Source: an uncultured Bacteroidales bacterium
GTDB taxonomy: Bacteria > Bacteroidota > Bacteroidia > Bacteroidales > Muribaculaceae
NCBI GenBank assembly: GCA_949289215.1
Contig: CASENC010000050.1
Location: 1 to 42,645, forward strand
Reading direction: 5' to 3'
DNA length: 42,645 bases
This document shows positions 34,393 through 42,645 of this stretch, one piece after another (the stretch's first letter is position 1; each line of letters begins with the position of its first letter). The position numbers and the translations under genes were made by a program. The notes below the pieces were generated by a model. The model made no database searches, was not told where the DNA came from, and saw nothing but the letters and a program-made list of their open reading frames with translations.

Positions 34393-35703
34393 TTACATGA
34401 AAAATCCAGAATAAGCTATGCCCACCGATATTGCCGGTTCGTTGTTATAAGGCGACTTCAACATCCCTATGGAATATTCACCTTTCACAACAATCTCCTT
34501 TATGGGATAATAATTTATGCCTGCTGCCACACGGCTGCGGCCGCAATATTCATAAATGTTGGTATTGGTTTTGTGCATCGAGTCGTAATAGTCATAACGG
34601 CCAAACACATAGAACTTTTGCCCTTTTTCATTGACTTTAGGCATATGCGCGAATATATTGTAACCGGCCTCAATGCCTCCGGCAATGGCTGCCTCACCCA
34701 CAGCCTGGTGCGGAGATGGGGAAGCCTGGCTCATGTGGTTGATATTGACATTGGTTATTACATCGGCATCGCTCAAATGTCCATAATCGAAGTTCCCGCG
34801 CACAATCAGGTTGTGGCCGGAGTAATTGAAATCGAAAGCACCTATCAGTACAGTGCCTTTCACGCCTTCATATCGCTTTGCGTTCCTGTTGGAGCTAAGA
34901 GTGTTGTTAAACGAATTGCCCGCATATCCGCTAAGCGAAAGGCGTAATCCCGGAATAGAGAAATTGTCCACACGGAATGCTCCGGCCACCGAGTTGCCTA
35001 TCTTGAATTCGTAAGGGCTGCCGGCACCGTCGTGTATCCAACCTTGTCGGCCGAAGCGTTCGGAATCAAGTCCGGGTATAAGTAATGCCTCGTAACGCCA
35101 GTCTCCGGCACGCCCCCAAATGCTGATGCCGGTCTCGTGCCATGTGCAAGGCATTATGGTGTTTTCGCCTTCGGGACGATAAACGCCAAAAAATTCGGTG
35201 GGCATATGGTGCATATTGGTTCCGCCTACTGGAACTATTATGTGGCCTACGCGAACATTGAGTTGCGGCATGAACGACTTTTGCAACCAAAACTGTTCAA
35301 GTGCGACTTCTCCGCCGCGTTCAACTTCACTTTCATATTCTCCGGCTTCCTCTTCTTCGATTTCCATTGCCGACTCGGTGCCGCCATGTTCAAACTCGAT
35401 TTCGCTGCCCATGGACCACCCCTTGCCGAAGTCGTAACCAAGGAAAATCACCACGTGGGGCAAGTCAAATCTCCCGTGAGACTCGTCCTTGTACTGTTCC
35501 GGGGTAAGGTACCGTGTGTATTTGTCGCTATACATATTGTAGGAATACACGGCCTCGCCGTAACCTCCCACCGTGAGCCGCGACATTACTTTTTCTATTT
35601 TGGAAGGTTCCTCGTCGCCTCTGTCGGCTTGTTTATCGGCAGCAAACGTCTCACCGCAGACCATGCCGAGCAACAGGGAAAATAATAAAACTTTTTCTTT
35701 CAT
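34393..35703 (-). CDS. Outer-membrane porin-like beta-barrel protein
   Basis: A 436-residue protein with a signal peptide (cut near ETFAA). A repeating pattern of alternating polar and aromatic residues follows, as in OprO/OprP-type porins: VRVGHIIVPVGGTNMHHMPTEF, GISIWGRAGDWRYEALLIPGL and YYPIKEIVVKGEYSIG. An acidic insert EIEEEEAGEYESEVERGGE (~116-134) may be an external loop that draws cations, which fits iron uptake (inference). First gene of the operon, with a strong promoter. It has no TonB box or plug domain, so it should be a passive channel. Confidence 0.8.
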   Translation of the reverse strand: MKEKVLLFSLLLGMVCGETFAADKQADRGDEEPSKIEKVMSRLTVGGYGEAVYSYNMYSDKYTRYLTPEQYKDESHGRFDLPHVVIFLGYDFGKGWSMGSEIEFEHGGTESAMEIEEEEAGEYESEVERGGEVALEQFWLQKSFMPQLNVRVGHIIVPVGGTNMHHMPTEFFGVYRPEGENTIMPCTWHETGISIWGRAGDWRYEALLIPGLDSERFGRQGWIHDGAGSPYEFKIGNSVAGAFRVDNFSIPGLRLSLSGYAGNSFNNTLSSNRNAKRYEGVKGTVLIGAFDFNYSGHNLIVRGNFDYGHLSDADVITNVNINHMSQASPSPHQAVGEAAIAGGIEAGYNIFAHMPKVNEKGQKFYVFGRYDYYDSMHKTNTNIYEYCGRSRVAAGINYYPIKEIVVKGEYSIGMLKSPYNNEPAISVGIAYSGFFM

Positions 35704-35736
35704 TCCTTTGCAATTTTTTTGTGATTTATTTCAGTG

Positions 35737-35767
35737 CAAAGGTATTTGCACCCGGAACCCTGAACAA
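35737..35767 (-). promoter_or_regulatory. Promoter of the porin-imelysin-di-heme-CcsA operon
   Basis: On the minus strand TTG (35767-35765), 20 bases, TACCTTTG (35744-35737). Transcription starts about 25-30 bases before the ATG. I looked for a Fur-type palindrome here and saw none. Confidence 0.7.
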
Positions 35768-35875
35768 TCCCTATTAGTTGGTAAAAAATCGTAAAACATC
35801 ACCATTTGTTACTATGCTTTGGTTATGCCGTTGAACCTTGAATTTGAAATATTTTATTGATTGGGTGGAAATTTG

Positions 35876-35883
35876 TAATTTTG
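35876..35883 (+). promoter_or_regulatory. -7 box of mutS
   Basis: TAATTTTG lies inside the upstream extension of the mutS frame. It argues that the real start is downstream, at GTG 35908. Confidence 0.5.
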
Positions 35884-35907
35884 AGGGTTAAAAACAAATA
35901 TACACAC

Positions 35908-38520
35908 GTGGCTAAAGAGATTGTAGAAACCCCGTTGATGAAACAGTATTTCGAGATGAAGCAAAAACATCCCGATGCGATATTGCTGTTTCGTGTGGGC
36001 GACTTTTATGAAACGTTTTCAGAGGATGCCATCGCCAGTTCCGAGATACTTGGCATAACATTGACGCGCCGTGCCAATGGGGCTGCACAATATGTGGAGC
36101 TTGCCGGATTTCCACACCATGCGCTCGACACTTACCTGCCAAAACTTGTGCGTGCGGGAAAGCGTGTGGCAATATGCGAGCAGCTCGAAGATCCCAAGCT
36201 GACCAAGAAACTTGTGAAACGCGGCATAACCGAGCTTGTAACACCGGGAGTGTCGATTAACGATAATATTCTCAATAACCGTGAAAATAATTTCCTTGCC
36301 GCCGTGCACTTTGGCAAACGTTCGTGCGGTGTGGCTTTCCTTGACATCAGTACGGGGGAGTTCCTTACAGCCGAGGGTACTACCGACTATATCGACAAGT
36401 TGCTGGGAAATTTTTCACCCAAAGAGGTGCTTGTAGAACGCAGTAACCGCAAACGGTTTGCCGAGACTTTTTCGTCGAAATATCTTACTTTCGACCTTGA
36501 TGACTGGATCTTCACCGAGGAGGCTGCCACCGACCGGCTGTTGCGCCACTTCGAGACAAAAAACCTGAAGGGCTTCGGTATAGATTCGATGCACTGTGCA
36601 ATTGTGGCATCGGGGGCAATATTGCATTACCTGGACATTACACAGCATACCCATGTGAGCCACATCACCACATTGTCGCGCATCGAAGAGGAGCGTTATG
36701 TGAGGCTCGACAAGTTTACCGTGCGAAACCTTGAACTCATCGGCTCGATGTGTGAGGACGGGAAAAGCTTGCTGTCGGTACTTGACGGGACTCTTACCCC
36801 GATGGGAGCACGAATGTTGCGGCGGTGGATTGTGTTCCCGCTGAAGGACGTGCGGCAAATCAATAACCGACTCGATGTGGTGGAATATTTTTTCCGTGAT
36901 ACAAAAGCTCGCGACACGCTCAAGCACCAGCTGGAAATGATTGGCGACATCGAACGGCTTATTTCAAAGGTGGCGGTGGGGCGCATAACTCCGCGGGAAC
37001 TTGTGCAACTGAAAAACGCCCTGACGGCAATAGAACCGGTAAAGGCACTTTGCACGAATGCCGACAACGATGTGTTGCATCACATAGGCGAACAATTGAA
37101 CCCGTGCAAAACTATACGTGACCGCATAGAACGTGAAATTAATCCCGATGCCTCCAATATGGTGAACCGTGGCAATGTGATATGCCGCGGTGTGAATTCC
37201 GAACTTGATGAATTGCGCGACTTGTCACATTCGAGCAAGGACTACCTGATGAAATTGCAGCAGCGCGAGAGTGAGCGGACGGGTATTCCAAGTTTGAAAA
37301 TAAGCTATAACAATGTTTTCGGTTATTATATCGAGGTCCGCAATACTCATAAAGACAAAGTGCCTCCCGAATGGGTGCGCAAGCAGACGCTTGTGAGTGC
37401 CGAACGCTATGTCACACAAGAGTTGAAAGAATATGAAGAGAAAATACTCGGTGCCGAGGAGAAAATAGTCTCGATAGAAACACGGTTGTTCAACGAGATT
37501 GTAGCCGCCGTTGCCGATTATATTCCTGCAATACAGGTTGATTCGAGCCTTATTGCCCACCTTGATTGCCTGCTTGCCTTTACTAAGGCCGCAGCCGACA
37601 ACCGTTATACGCGCCCTATACTCGACGATTCGCTTGACATCGATATAACCGAAGGCCGTCATCCGGTGATTGAGAAGCAATTACCTGTGGGTGAGAAGTA
37701 TGTTTCAAATAATATCAGGCTGGGCAATGAGGATCAACAAATAATAATGATTACCGGGCCAAATATGGCCGGTAAATCGGCTTTGTTGCGGCAAACAGCC
37801 TTGATTGTGCTCATGGCGCAAATAGGTTGCTTTGTGCCTGCCGATTCGGCTCGTATAGGTATAGTGGATAAAATTTTCACTCGTGTGGGTGCCAGCGACA
37901 ACATCTCGCTTGGTGAATCTACTTTCATGGTGGAAATGACCGAGGCAGCATCTATCCTGAACAATATAAGCGAACGCAGTCTTATATTATTTGACGAACT
38001 GGGGCGCGGAACCAGTACCTATGACGGAATTTCGATAGCTTGGTCGATAGTGGAATATTTGCACGAGAACGGTAAGGCCCACCCGAAAACACTTTTTGCC
38101 ACCCATTACCACGAACTTAACGAAATGGAAAAAACATATAAGCGCATAGCCAATTATAATGTTTCGGTTAAGGAAATCAATGGGAAAGTGGTTTTTGTGC
38201 GTAAATTGGTGCGTGGTGGCAGTGAACACAGTTTCGGTATTCATGTGGCAAAATTGGCAGGTATGCCGCCATCGATAGTTGAACGCGCCGATGAGGTGCT
38301 GCGTCAGCTCGAAGAAAATAATCGCGGGGAGAAAAAGCCGCTCAACATAAAGGATGCTCCGGCAACGGGTGGGGTACAATTGTCATTCTTCCAACTTGAC
38401 GACCCGGTATTATGCCAGGTGCGTGATGAAATATTGAATGTGGATATCGATAACCTCACTCCGATGCAGGCACTTAACAAGTTGAATGACATAAAGAAAA
38501 TAATAACAGGTAAAGATTAG
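35908..38520 (+). CDS. mutS: DNA mismatch repair protein MutS
   Basis: An 870-residue mismatch-recognition ATPase. FYE (33-35, [10 protein letters not shown]) is the mismatch-wedge Phe-x-Glu. Walker A is [14 protein letters not shown], the signature helix is [16 protein letters not shown], and Walker B is [14 protein letters not shown], with the His loop ATHYHEL. The C-terminal part is present, so it is full-length MutS1. The start is GTG at 35908, where [15 protein letters not shown] aligns with the usual start; the frame reaches 35857 but a promoter box sits there. ATG 35938 is the second choice. The TonB receptor gene follows after 17 bases. Confidence 0.96.
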   Translation: MAKEIVETPLMKQYFEMKQKHPDAILLFRVGDFYETFSEDAIASSEILGITLTRRANGAAQYVELAGFPHHALDTYLPKLVRAGKRVAICEQLEDPKLTKKLVKRGITELVTPGVSINDNILNNRENNFLAAVHFGKRSCGVAFLDISTGEFLTAEGTTDYIDKLLGNFSPKEVLVERSNRKRFAETFSSKYLTFDLDDWIFTEEAATDRLLRHFETKNLKGFGIDSMHCAIVASGAILHYLDITQHTHVSHITTLSRIEEERYVRLDKFTVRNLELIGSMCEDGKSLLSVLDGTLTPMGARMLRRWIVFPLKDVRQINNRLDVVEYFFRDTKARDTLKHQLEMIGDIERLISKVAVGRITPRELVQLKNALTAIEPVKALCTNADNDVLHHIGEQLNPCKTIRDRIEREINPDASNMVNRGNVICRGVNSELDELRDLSHSSKDYLMKLQQRESERTGIPSLKISYNNVFGYYIEVRNTHKDKVPPEWVRKQTLVSAERYVTQELKEYEEKILGAEEKIVSIETRLFNEIVAAVADYIPAIQVDSSLIAHLDCLLAFTKAAADNRYTRPILDDSLDIDITEGRHPVIEKQLPVGEKYVSNNIRLGNEDQQIIMITGPNMAGKSALLRQTALIVLMAQIGCFVPADSARIGIVDKIFTRVGASDNISLGESTFMVEMTEAASILNNISERSLILFDELGRGTSTYDGISIAWSIVEYLHENGKAHPKTLFATHYHELNEMEKTYKRIANYNVSVKEINGKVVFVRKLVRGGSEHSFGIHVAKLAGMPPSIVERADEVLRQLEENNRGEKKPLNIKDAPATGGVQLSFFQLDDPVLCQVRDEILNVDIDNLTPMQALNKLNDIKKIITGKD

Positions 38521-38537
38521 CCGACCTATTTGTTTTA

Positions 38538-40886
38538 ATGAAACGACTGCTCACAGCAATTTTTATATTGACGGCATTGACGTTGCATGTCTTAGCAGCT
38601 GATGTTACAGGCGGTGTGCAAGGACGCATTACCGACGGCGATACCGGAGACCCTGTGGCTGGAGCCACAGTGGTGATGATGGGCGACACTTCTCTTGTGT
38701 GTGTCACCGACAGCCTTGGGTCTTATGTTATCGATGGGTTGCCTGTGGGGTATTGCATATTGCAAGTTGAGGCCGAGGGATATGAATACACCGCATCTGA
38801 GGCGTTTGCTGTTTCAACAGCGGCTCCGGCGGTGGTTAATGTGCAATTGATGCGTAGCAGGCATGAGCTTGACGAACTTACGGTTACGGCTTCGCCATAC
38901 CGTACCGGGATTGAAGCCCCTGTGTCGATGATGCGCATCGGTGCGCAGGAAATAGATCTCACCCCGGGTGCCAACCGCGATATATCCCGGGTGGTGCAAT
39001 CCATGCCGGGTGTACTGTCGGTGAGCAATTCCAATCGTAACGACTTGCTTGTGCGTGGCGGTGGGGCCAATGAAAATCGTTATTATATCGATGGTATTGA
39101 AATCCCGGTGTTAAATCACTTTGCCGTACAAGGCGGTTCGGGTGGGAATGCCTCGCTCGTCAATACCGAATTGTTGTCGGGAACCGAGTTCTATACGTCG
39201 GCATTCCCTGTGCAACTGGCTGCCGGGTTAAGTTCGGTTATGGAGATGACCATGCTCGAAGGGAACAACGACCGTTTTCACGGAAAGTTCATCGTGGGAT
39301 TTACCGATGCCGGTTTGCACGTCAATACTCCGGTTAGCCGTGATGGGCGCACCACGCTCACTGCATCGTGGCGCACAAGTTACCTTAATATGCTGTTCAG
39401 CTTGTTGAAATTGCCGTTCCTGCCTACTTACAACGATTATCAATTTAAACTTACAACACGGCTCGGCGATAACGACAAGTTATATTTTATCGGTCTCGGT
39501 TCAATCGACAATAATAAATTGAATACCGGTGAAAGCGACCTTGAACCTGACAGGGAATATATTCTTGGATATCTGCCTAATAATGACCAGACGAGTTTTA
39601 CCTTTGGGGCCGGATACATACATCGTTTCAACGGCGGGCGGTTGCGCGCCACGGCAAGTGTCGATTACCTGAAAAACAGGCTCTTCAAGTATCGCGACAA
39701 TGACAAGGTTCAATCATTGTTGTTCGATTTCGACAGTCGAGAAATGAATTATCGCATGAATATCGGTGTCGAGTGGTATGATGTGGGCGGGTTCAAGATA
39801 AGTGCCGGTATGGGTGGAGGTGTCGGTGTCGGCGAGCGGCACACATTCGGGCGATATGCAATGTATGCCTCGGTAAGTCGCGTCATAGGGCGATTTTCTG
39901 CCAACGCTTCGTTGCGATTCGACGGAATGGGTTACAACAGTATCATGAGTAATCCGTTCAAGCAAATATCGCCGCGTCTCAACCTGTCTTACCGCCTGTC
40001 GGGTAAATTTGCTTTGAGCGGCAGTGCTGCCCGATATTATCAGGAGCCTTCAATGACCTTGCTTGATTATGATGGTGACGACATTGCAGGGCATAGCCAA
40101 CGCAATGGCTTGCGTTATGCTGCTGTAAACCATTATGTGGGAGGCATCAGCTTTACCCCCGATGCTATGCAGGTGCTGCGTGCCGAAGGATTTTTCAAGC
40201 AATATTCCCGGCTTCCTGTATCGCTCATCGATGGTATGCCTGTGGCTACTCAGGATTTCAGTGATTACATTGTCGGCAACGTGCCGGCAAGTTCCATCGG
40301 GCGTGGCCGTGCATATGGTGTGGAATTGTCGTGGCGGCACCGCAATTTGTGGAACACTGTCGTCAATGCCTCATATACATTTGTGCGTTCGCAATTGCGA
40401 CGCACCGACGGTCAGCCCGGTTGGTGGAGTTCGGCTTGGGATGTGCGTAACATATTCACGGTTTCGGCAATTCATCGCCTCGGGCGCAATTGGACTATAG
40501 GAGCAAAATGGCAATTTTCGGGCGGCTTGCCGTTTACGCCTTATGACCGTGAACGTTCATCGCTGATTGCGGAATGGGATGCCCGTCATCGCCCCTATCC
40601 CGATAATTCCCTGTATAATTCGGGTCGTGAACCTGCTTATCATCAACTTGATATACGTGTAGATAAAATATGGTATTTCGACCATTGGCGGCTCGGCTTT
40701 TATATTGATGTGCAAAATGTGTACAACTACAGTCCGTGGGGGCGTCCGATACTTGCACCGGCAACCGATGCTGCGGGCAACTATATTGTATCGGCAACCG
40801 TTCCCGACCACTATGAAATGCAAGAAATTCCTCACGACATAGGTGGAACAGTGCTTCCCACCATAGGCATAACCTTTGAGTTTTAG
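38538..40886 (+). CDS. TonB-dependent outer-membrane receptor
   Basis: A 782-residue protein. Signal peptide (1-20), carboxypeptidase-like Ig domain (~25-110; GVQGRITDGDTGDPVAGATVVM), plug domain (~115-235; ISRVVQSMPGVLSVSNSNRNDLLVRGGGANENRYYIDGIEI), then a 22-strand type beta barrel ending with Phe (GITFEF). It should pull a ligand through the outer membrane with TonB energy. There is no SusD gene next to it, so it is not a paired glycan system; iron-siderophore, cobalamin or peptide ligands are possible. It is 17 bases after mutS without its own clear promoter, so it may be co-transcribed. Confidence 0.9.
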   Translation: MKRLLTAIFILTALTLHVLAADVTGGVQGRITDGDTGDPVAGATVVMMGDTSLVCVTDSLGSYVIDGLPVGYCILQVEAEGYEYTASEAFAVSTAAPAVVNVQLMRSRHELDELTVTASPYRTGIEAPVSMMRIGAQEIDLTPGANRDISRVVQSMPGVLSVSNSNRNDLLVRGGGANENRYYIDGIEIPVLNHFAVQGGSGGNASLVNTELLSGTEFYTSAFPVQLAAGLSSVMEMTMLEGNNDRFHGKFIVGFTDAGLHVNTPVSRDGRTTLTASWRTSYLNMLFSLLKLPFLPTYNDYQFKLTTRLGDNDKLYFIGLGSIDNNKLNTGESDLEPDREYILGYLPNNDQTSFTFGAGYIHRFNGGRLRATASVDYLKNRLFKYRDNDKVQSLLFDFDSREMNYRMNIGVEWYDVGGFKISAGMGGGVGVGERHTFGRYAMYASVSRVIGRFSANASLRFDGMGYNSIMSNPFKQISPRLNLSYRLSGKFALSGSAARYYQEPSMTLLDYDGDDIAGHSQRNGLRYAAVNHYVGGISFTPDAMQVLRAEGFFKQYSRLPVSLIDGMPVATQDFSDYIVGNVPASSIGRGRAYGVELSWRHRNLWNTVVNASYTFVRSQLRRTDGQPGWWSSAWDVRNIFTVSAIHRLGRNWTIGAKWQFSGGLPFTPYDRERSSLIAEWDARHRPYPDNSLYNSGREPAYHQLDIRVDKIWYFDHWRLGFYIDVQNVYNYSPWGRPILAPATDAAGNYIVSATVPDHYEMQEIPHDIGGTVLPTIGITFEF

Positions 40887-40894
40887 AAAATTAC

Positions 40895-40925
40895 TTTGAT
40901 TTATGCTCAATTTGCACTATTTTTG
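40895..40925 (+). promoter_or_regulatory. Promoter of the toxin-antitoxin pair
   Basis: TTTG (40895-40898), 19 bases, TATTTTTG (40918-40925): full consensus. The antitoxin ATG is 26 bases downstream. Confidence 0.7.
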
Positions 40926-40951
40926 TTGTGACATAAAAAGAATTAAGGAAT

Positions 40952-41218
40952 ATGGCAACGATAGAAATGTTACAAAACGAATTAATCCGTGATGTTTTAA
41001 ATATCAACGATATAAACATCTTGAAAAAGATACGGAACTTTTTGCGTAAAGAGGAACATGAAACTGCCGAGCAGCCTGTTGTGAGCGAAGATGAGGTGCC
41101 TTATATGTCGAAAGCCGAGATATTGGCCAATTTTGACCAAGCCTGCAAGGAGTTGAAACTTAACTTGGAAGGTAAGTTGGAGTTTAAAACTGCTGAAGAA
41201 CTGCTTGATGAATTGTAA
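40952..41218 (+). CDS. Putative antitoxin of a type II toxin-antitoxin pair
   Basis: An 88-residue acidic protein starting MATIEMLQNELIRDVLNIND. Its N-terminus resembles the short helical proteins that precede RelE/ParE-type toxins in Bacteroidetes. The C-terminal half (SKAEILANFDQACKELKLNLEGK) would wrap the toxin. No clear DNA-binding motif can be named. It overlaps the toxin gene by 11 bases, and the order antitoxin-toxin is typical. It probably represses its own promoter (family knowledge, not shown here). Confidence 0.65.
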   Translation: MATIEMLQNELIRDVLNINDINILKKIRNFLRKEEHETAEQPVVSEDEVPYMSKAEILANFDQACKELKLNLEGKLEFKTAEELLDEL

Positions 41219-41549
41219 AATAACATATACCCCCGACTTTGCAAAAGCACTTAAGAAATTGAGCAAACGTTATCGCTCGATAAAGCAAGACTATTCCCAA
41301 TTGTTAAAAGATCTACATTCTAATCCTTTGATGGGTGTGGACTTGGGGCATCATTTGCGCAAGGTACGAATGTCAATAACATCAAAAGGTTGTGGCAAAA
41401 GCGGTGGTGCAAGAGTTATTACATACACCGTTATTTTAACACAAATCGAGACCGAAATAAAGTTGATTACAATATATGATAAGTCGGACAAGGAAAATAT
41501 TTCCGACGCGGAATTGCTTGAAATACTTCGCAGCAACGGCATAGAATAG
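41208..41549 (+). CDS. RelE/ParE-superfamily toxin
   Basis: A 113-residue basic protein: MNCKITYTPDFAKALKKLSKRY (RelE-like first strand and helix), then GVDLGHHLRKVRMSITSKGCGKSGGARVITY, a stretch characteristic of a RelE-like subgroup, and IYDKSDKENISDAEL. Members cut mRNA on the ribosome or block gyrase; the KSGGARVITY subgroup is usually annotated only as RelE/ParE-family toxin. The frame opens at a TTG at 41205, but the ATG at 41208 is more likely. The pair is isolated between a receptor and a transporter, as mobile small systems often are. Confidence 0.82.
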   Translation: MNCKITYTPDFAKALKKLSKRYRSIKQDYSQLLKDLHSNPLMGVDLGHHLRKVRMSITSKGCGKSGGARVITYTVILTQIETEIKLITIYDKSDKENISDAELLEILRSNGIE

Positions 41550-41573
41550 CCCAATTATTAGGAAAGGCATGGG

Positions 41574-42488
41574 TTATTGAGGCATATCGGCGCGGCTTTT
41601 GCTGCGGGTTACGAGGTATACGCCTGTGAAGATGAGTATCACGGCTATGCCTTTTACCACATTGAAGGTGTCGAGGCCGAGTGTTATCGCCACAATGCAA
41701 GCAACCACGGGTTGCACATAATTATACATTCCTGCCACTGTGGGACGCAGTGATTTTTGCCCTACGACAATGAGCAGGTAACTTATAAATGTGGCAAATA
41801 TCACTATGTAGCATATTGAGAGCACCAAGGCGAGGTCGAGTGCGAGCCAGTCGGTAGCCATTAGGTCGTCGTAGGAGAATGGCAGCAGGCAAATGAATGC
41901 GTAGGTGAACATCCATTTCATTATTGTCACGAGCGAGTATTTGCCAACAAAGTTCTTATATAGCACAAGGTAAAGCGCGTAGCTTAATTGTGCCATCAGC
42001 ACCAACAGGTCGCCCAAGATATGATTTTCGCCACCGGCTGTTGCCGACGATTGTGAGCTGCCCACAATAAGCAGCAGTGCTCCGCAAGCGCCGGCGGCAA
42101 TGCCCATTACTTTTTTGCCCGTAATAGGTTCTTTTAGGAAAAATGCGGCAAGCACCATGGCCCATAGCGGCATACTTGTGGTTATAATCGATGCATCGCC
42201 GGGCGAAGTGAGGCTCACGCCAAAAATGAAACTGCCCTGGTTGAGCACTATGGCAAGCAACGATGCACCAAACAGCCTGACCATGTCGCCCGGTGACACG
42301 TGTTCGGGTTTCTGAAAAAGTGAAACAATCCAAAACATAATCATTGCTCCAAATGCACGTAAGTCGGTAACTACGAGCGGGGTGACTATCCCACTTGCCA
42401 TTACAATTTTGGCAATCGGAGACATCAGGCCCCAAATGGTGTTGGCGGCTAACATCGATGCATGGCCTTTTATACTTATTTTTTCCAT
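41574..42488 (-). CDS. EamA-family (DMT superfamily) transporter
   Basis: A 304-residue inner-membrane protein with two five-helix EamA repeats (~11-150 and ~165-295). The first begins SMLAANTIWGLMSPIAKIVM. Conserved FLKEPITGKKVMGI and FTGVYLV segments end each repeat. Such proteins export or import small metabolites; the substrate cannot be predicted. Its promoter box is only 9 bases upstream of the ATG, so the transcript may be nearly leaderless. A weak 9-bp stem (41545-41577) separates it from the convergent toxin gene. Confidence 0.88.
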   Translation of the reverse strand: MEKISIKGHASMLAANTIWGLMSPIAKIVMASGIVTPLVVTDLRAFGAMIMFWIVSLFQKPEHVSPGDMVRLFGASLLAIVLNQGSFIFGVSLTSPGDASIITTSMPLWAMVLAAFFLKEPITGKKVMGIAAGACGALLLIVGSSQSSATAGGENHILGDLLVLMAQLSYALYLVLYKNFVGKYSLVTIMKWMFTYAFICLLPFSYDDLMATDWLALDLALVLSICYIVIFATFISYLLIVVGQKSLRPTVAGMYNYVQPVVACIVAITLGLDTFNVVKGIAVILIFTGVYLVTRSKSRADMPQ

Positions 42489-42496
42489 TTCGGGCG

Positions 42497-42504
42497 CAAA
42501 AGTA
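42497..42504 (-). promoter_or_regulatory. -7 box of the EamA transporter gene
   Basis: TACTTTTG on the minus strand. It directly abuts the terminal motif of the right-hand insertion sequence, so any -33 element would lie in that element. Confidence 0.5.
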
Positions 42505-42507
42505 GGA

Positions 42508-42528
42508 TCAGCGGATTTTCCCGGTTGG
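42508..42528 (+). repeat. Probable insertion-sequence terminal motif, right copy
   Basis: TCAG, eight bases, CCCGGTTGG, the same arrangement as the left copy at 111-132 (minus strand). It ends 39 bases before the transposase ATG. It marks the outer end of the right-hand element. Confidence 0.4.
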
Positions 42529-42567
42529 TGGAGCAGGGATTTCAGGAATATAGCTTAACTTTGTATC

Positions 42568-42645
42568 ATGGAACATATTAAACTGCTACGTGCCATCCTT
42601 CCTGATGTGCTGATAGACAACTTCGATGTTGTAAATTTTGAGAAG
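42568..42645 (+). CDS. Transposase N-terminal fragment (ISAon1-like), cut by window edge
   Basis: ATG at 42568 opens 26 codons to the window end, beginning MEHIKLLRAILPDVLIDNF. It shows the same LR-x-x-x-P-[DE]-V ... NF-[DE] pattern as the left-edge ORF but is transcribed rightward, away from it. The DNA of the two is quite different, so these are different elements of one family. Family name unverified. Confidence 0.5.
   Translation, partial: MEHIKLLRAILPDVLIDNFDVVNFEK

Noticed and set aside
35704-35800. Fur box upstream of the iron-related operon
   Set aside because: No inverted repeat resembling GATAAT-type Fur sites could be seen near the promoter.
1-42645. Composite transposon bounded by the two insertion sequences
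   Set aside because: The two transposase fragments differ clearly in DNA sequence and the interior holds essential genes (leuS, thyA, murF-alr) and a possible origin.
1-42645. CRISPR array or prophage
   Set aside because: No regularly spaced repeats, cas genes, integrase or phage structural genes are visible.

Overview
The window looks like chromosomal DNA of a Bacteroidales bacterium, possibly Muribaculaceae (family is an inference). The evidence is the repeated Bacteroidetes promoter signature (TTTG or TTG, about 19-21 bases, then TAnnTTTG) and Bacteroidetes-typical genes: a murF-alr fusion, GSCFA, DUF1573, DUF2023 and DUF4254 proteins, a TonB-dependent receptor with an N-terminal carboxypeptidase-like domain, and imelysin. 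Both ends stop inside the first codons of related but different transposase genes that face outward, so the window may end at insertion sequences.

Layout. 1-5.1 kb: transposase fragment, a CAT-anticodon tRNA with promoter and terminator, then a leftward envelope-glycan cluster (GT2, GT4, Kdo-kinase-like protein, LTA-synthase-like phosphotransferase). 5.1-7.8 kb: an AT-rich DpnII/MboI-type GATC restriction-modification operon. 7.8-16.9 kb: a gap with a candidate small RNA, then GSCFA, murF-alr and a lipoprotein; a candidate ~190-nt RNA; two DUF1573 proteins and meaB; flavodoxin and DUF2023. 17.0-20.8 kb: leftward nadA-leuS. 20.8-22.1 kb: AT-rich DNA around a SpoU-type methyltransferase gene, rich in DnaA-box-like nonamers and lying where strand GC skew changes sign. 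I propose this as a candidate chromosomal origin. 22.1-28.5 kb: membrane-bound AraC-type regulator, GT9 with DUF4254, aroQ, a ~530-nt structured non-coding RNA candidate, an alanine symporter and thyA. 28.6-35.7 kb: a small secreted protein with 17 cysteines and 9 histidines, then a leftward operon of porin, imelysin, di-heme protein and ResB/CcsA cytochrome c maturation protein. Together these suggest an envelope iron-acquisition or redox system. 35.9-42.6 kb: mutS, TonB-dependent receptor, toxin-antitoxin pair, EamA transporter and the second transposase fragment.

The points most worth a second look are the candidate origin, the large structured RNA at 25.5-26.05 kb, the RNA at 12.96-13.16 kb with two competing folds, the porin/imelysin/di-heme/CcsA operon, and the Cys/His-rich secreted protein. 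All functional assignments come from reading motifs and translations; no searches were run. Statements about families are from general knowledge.
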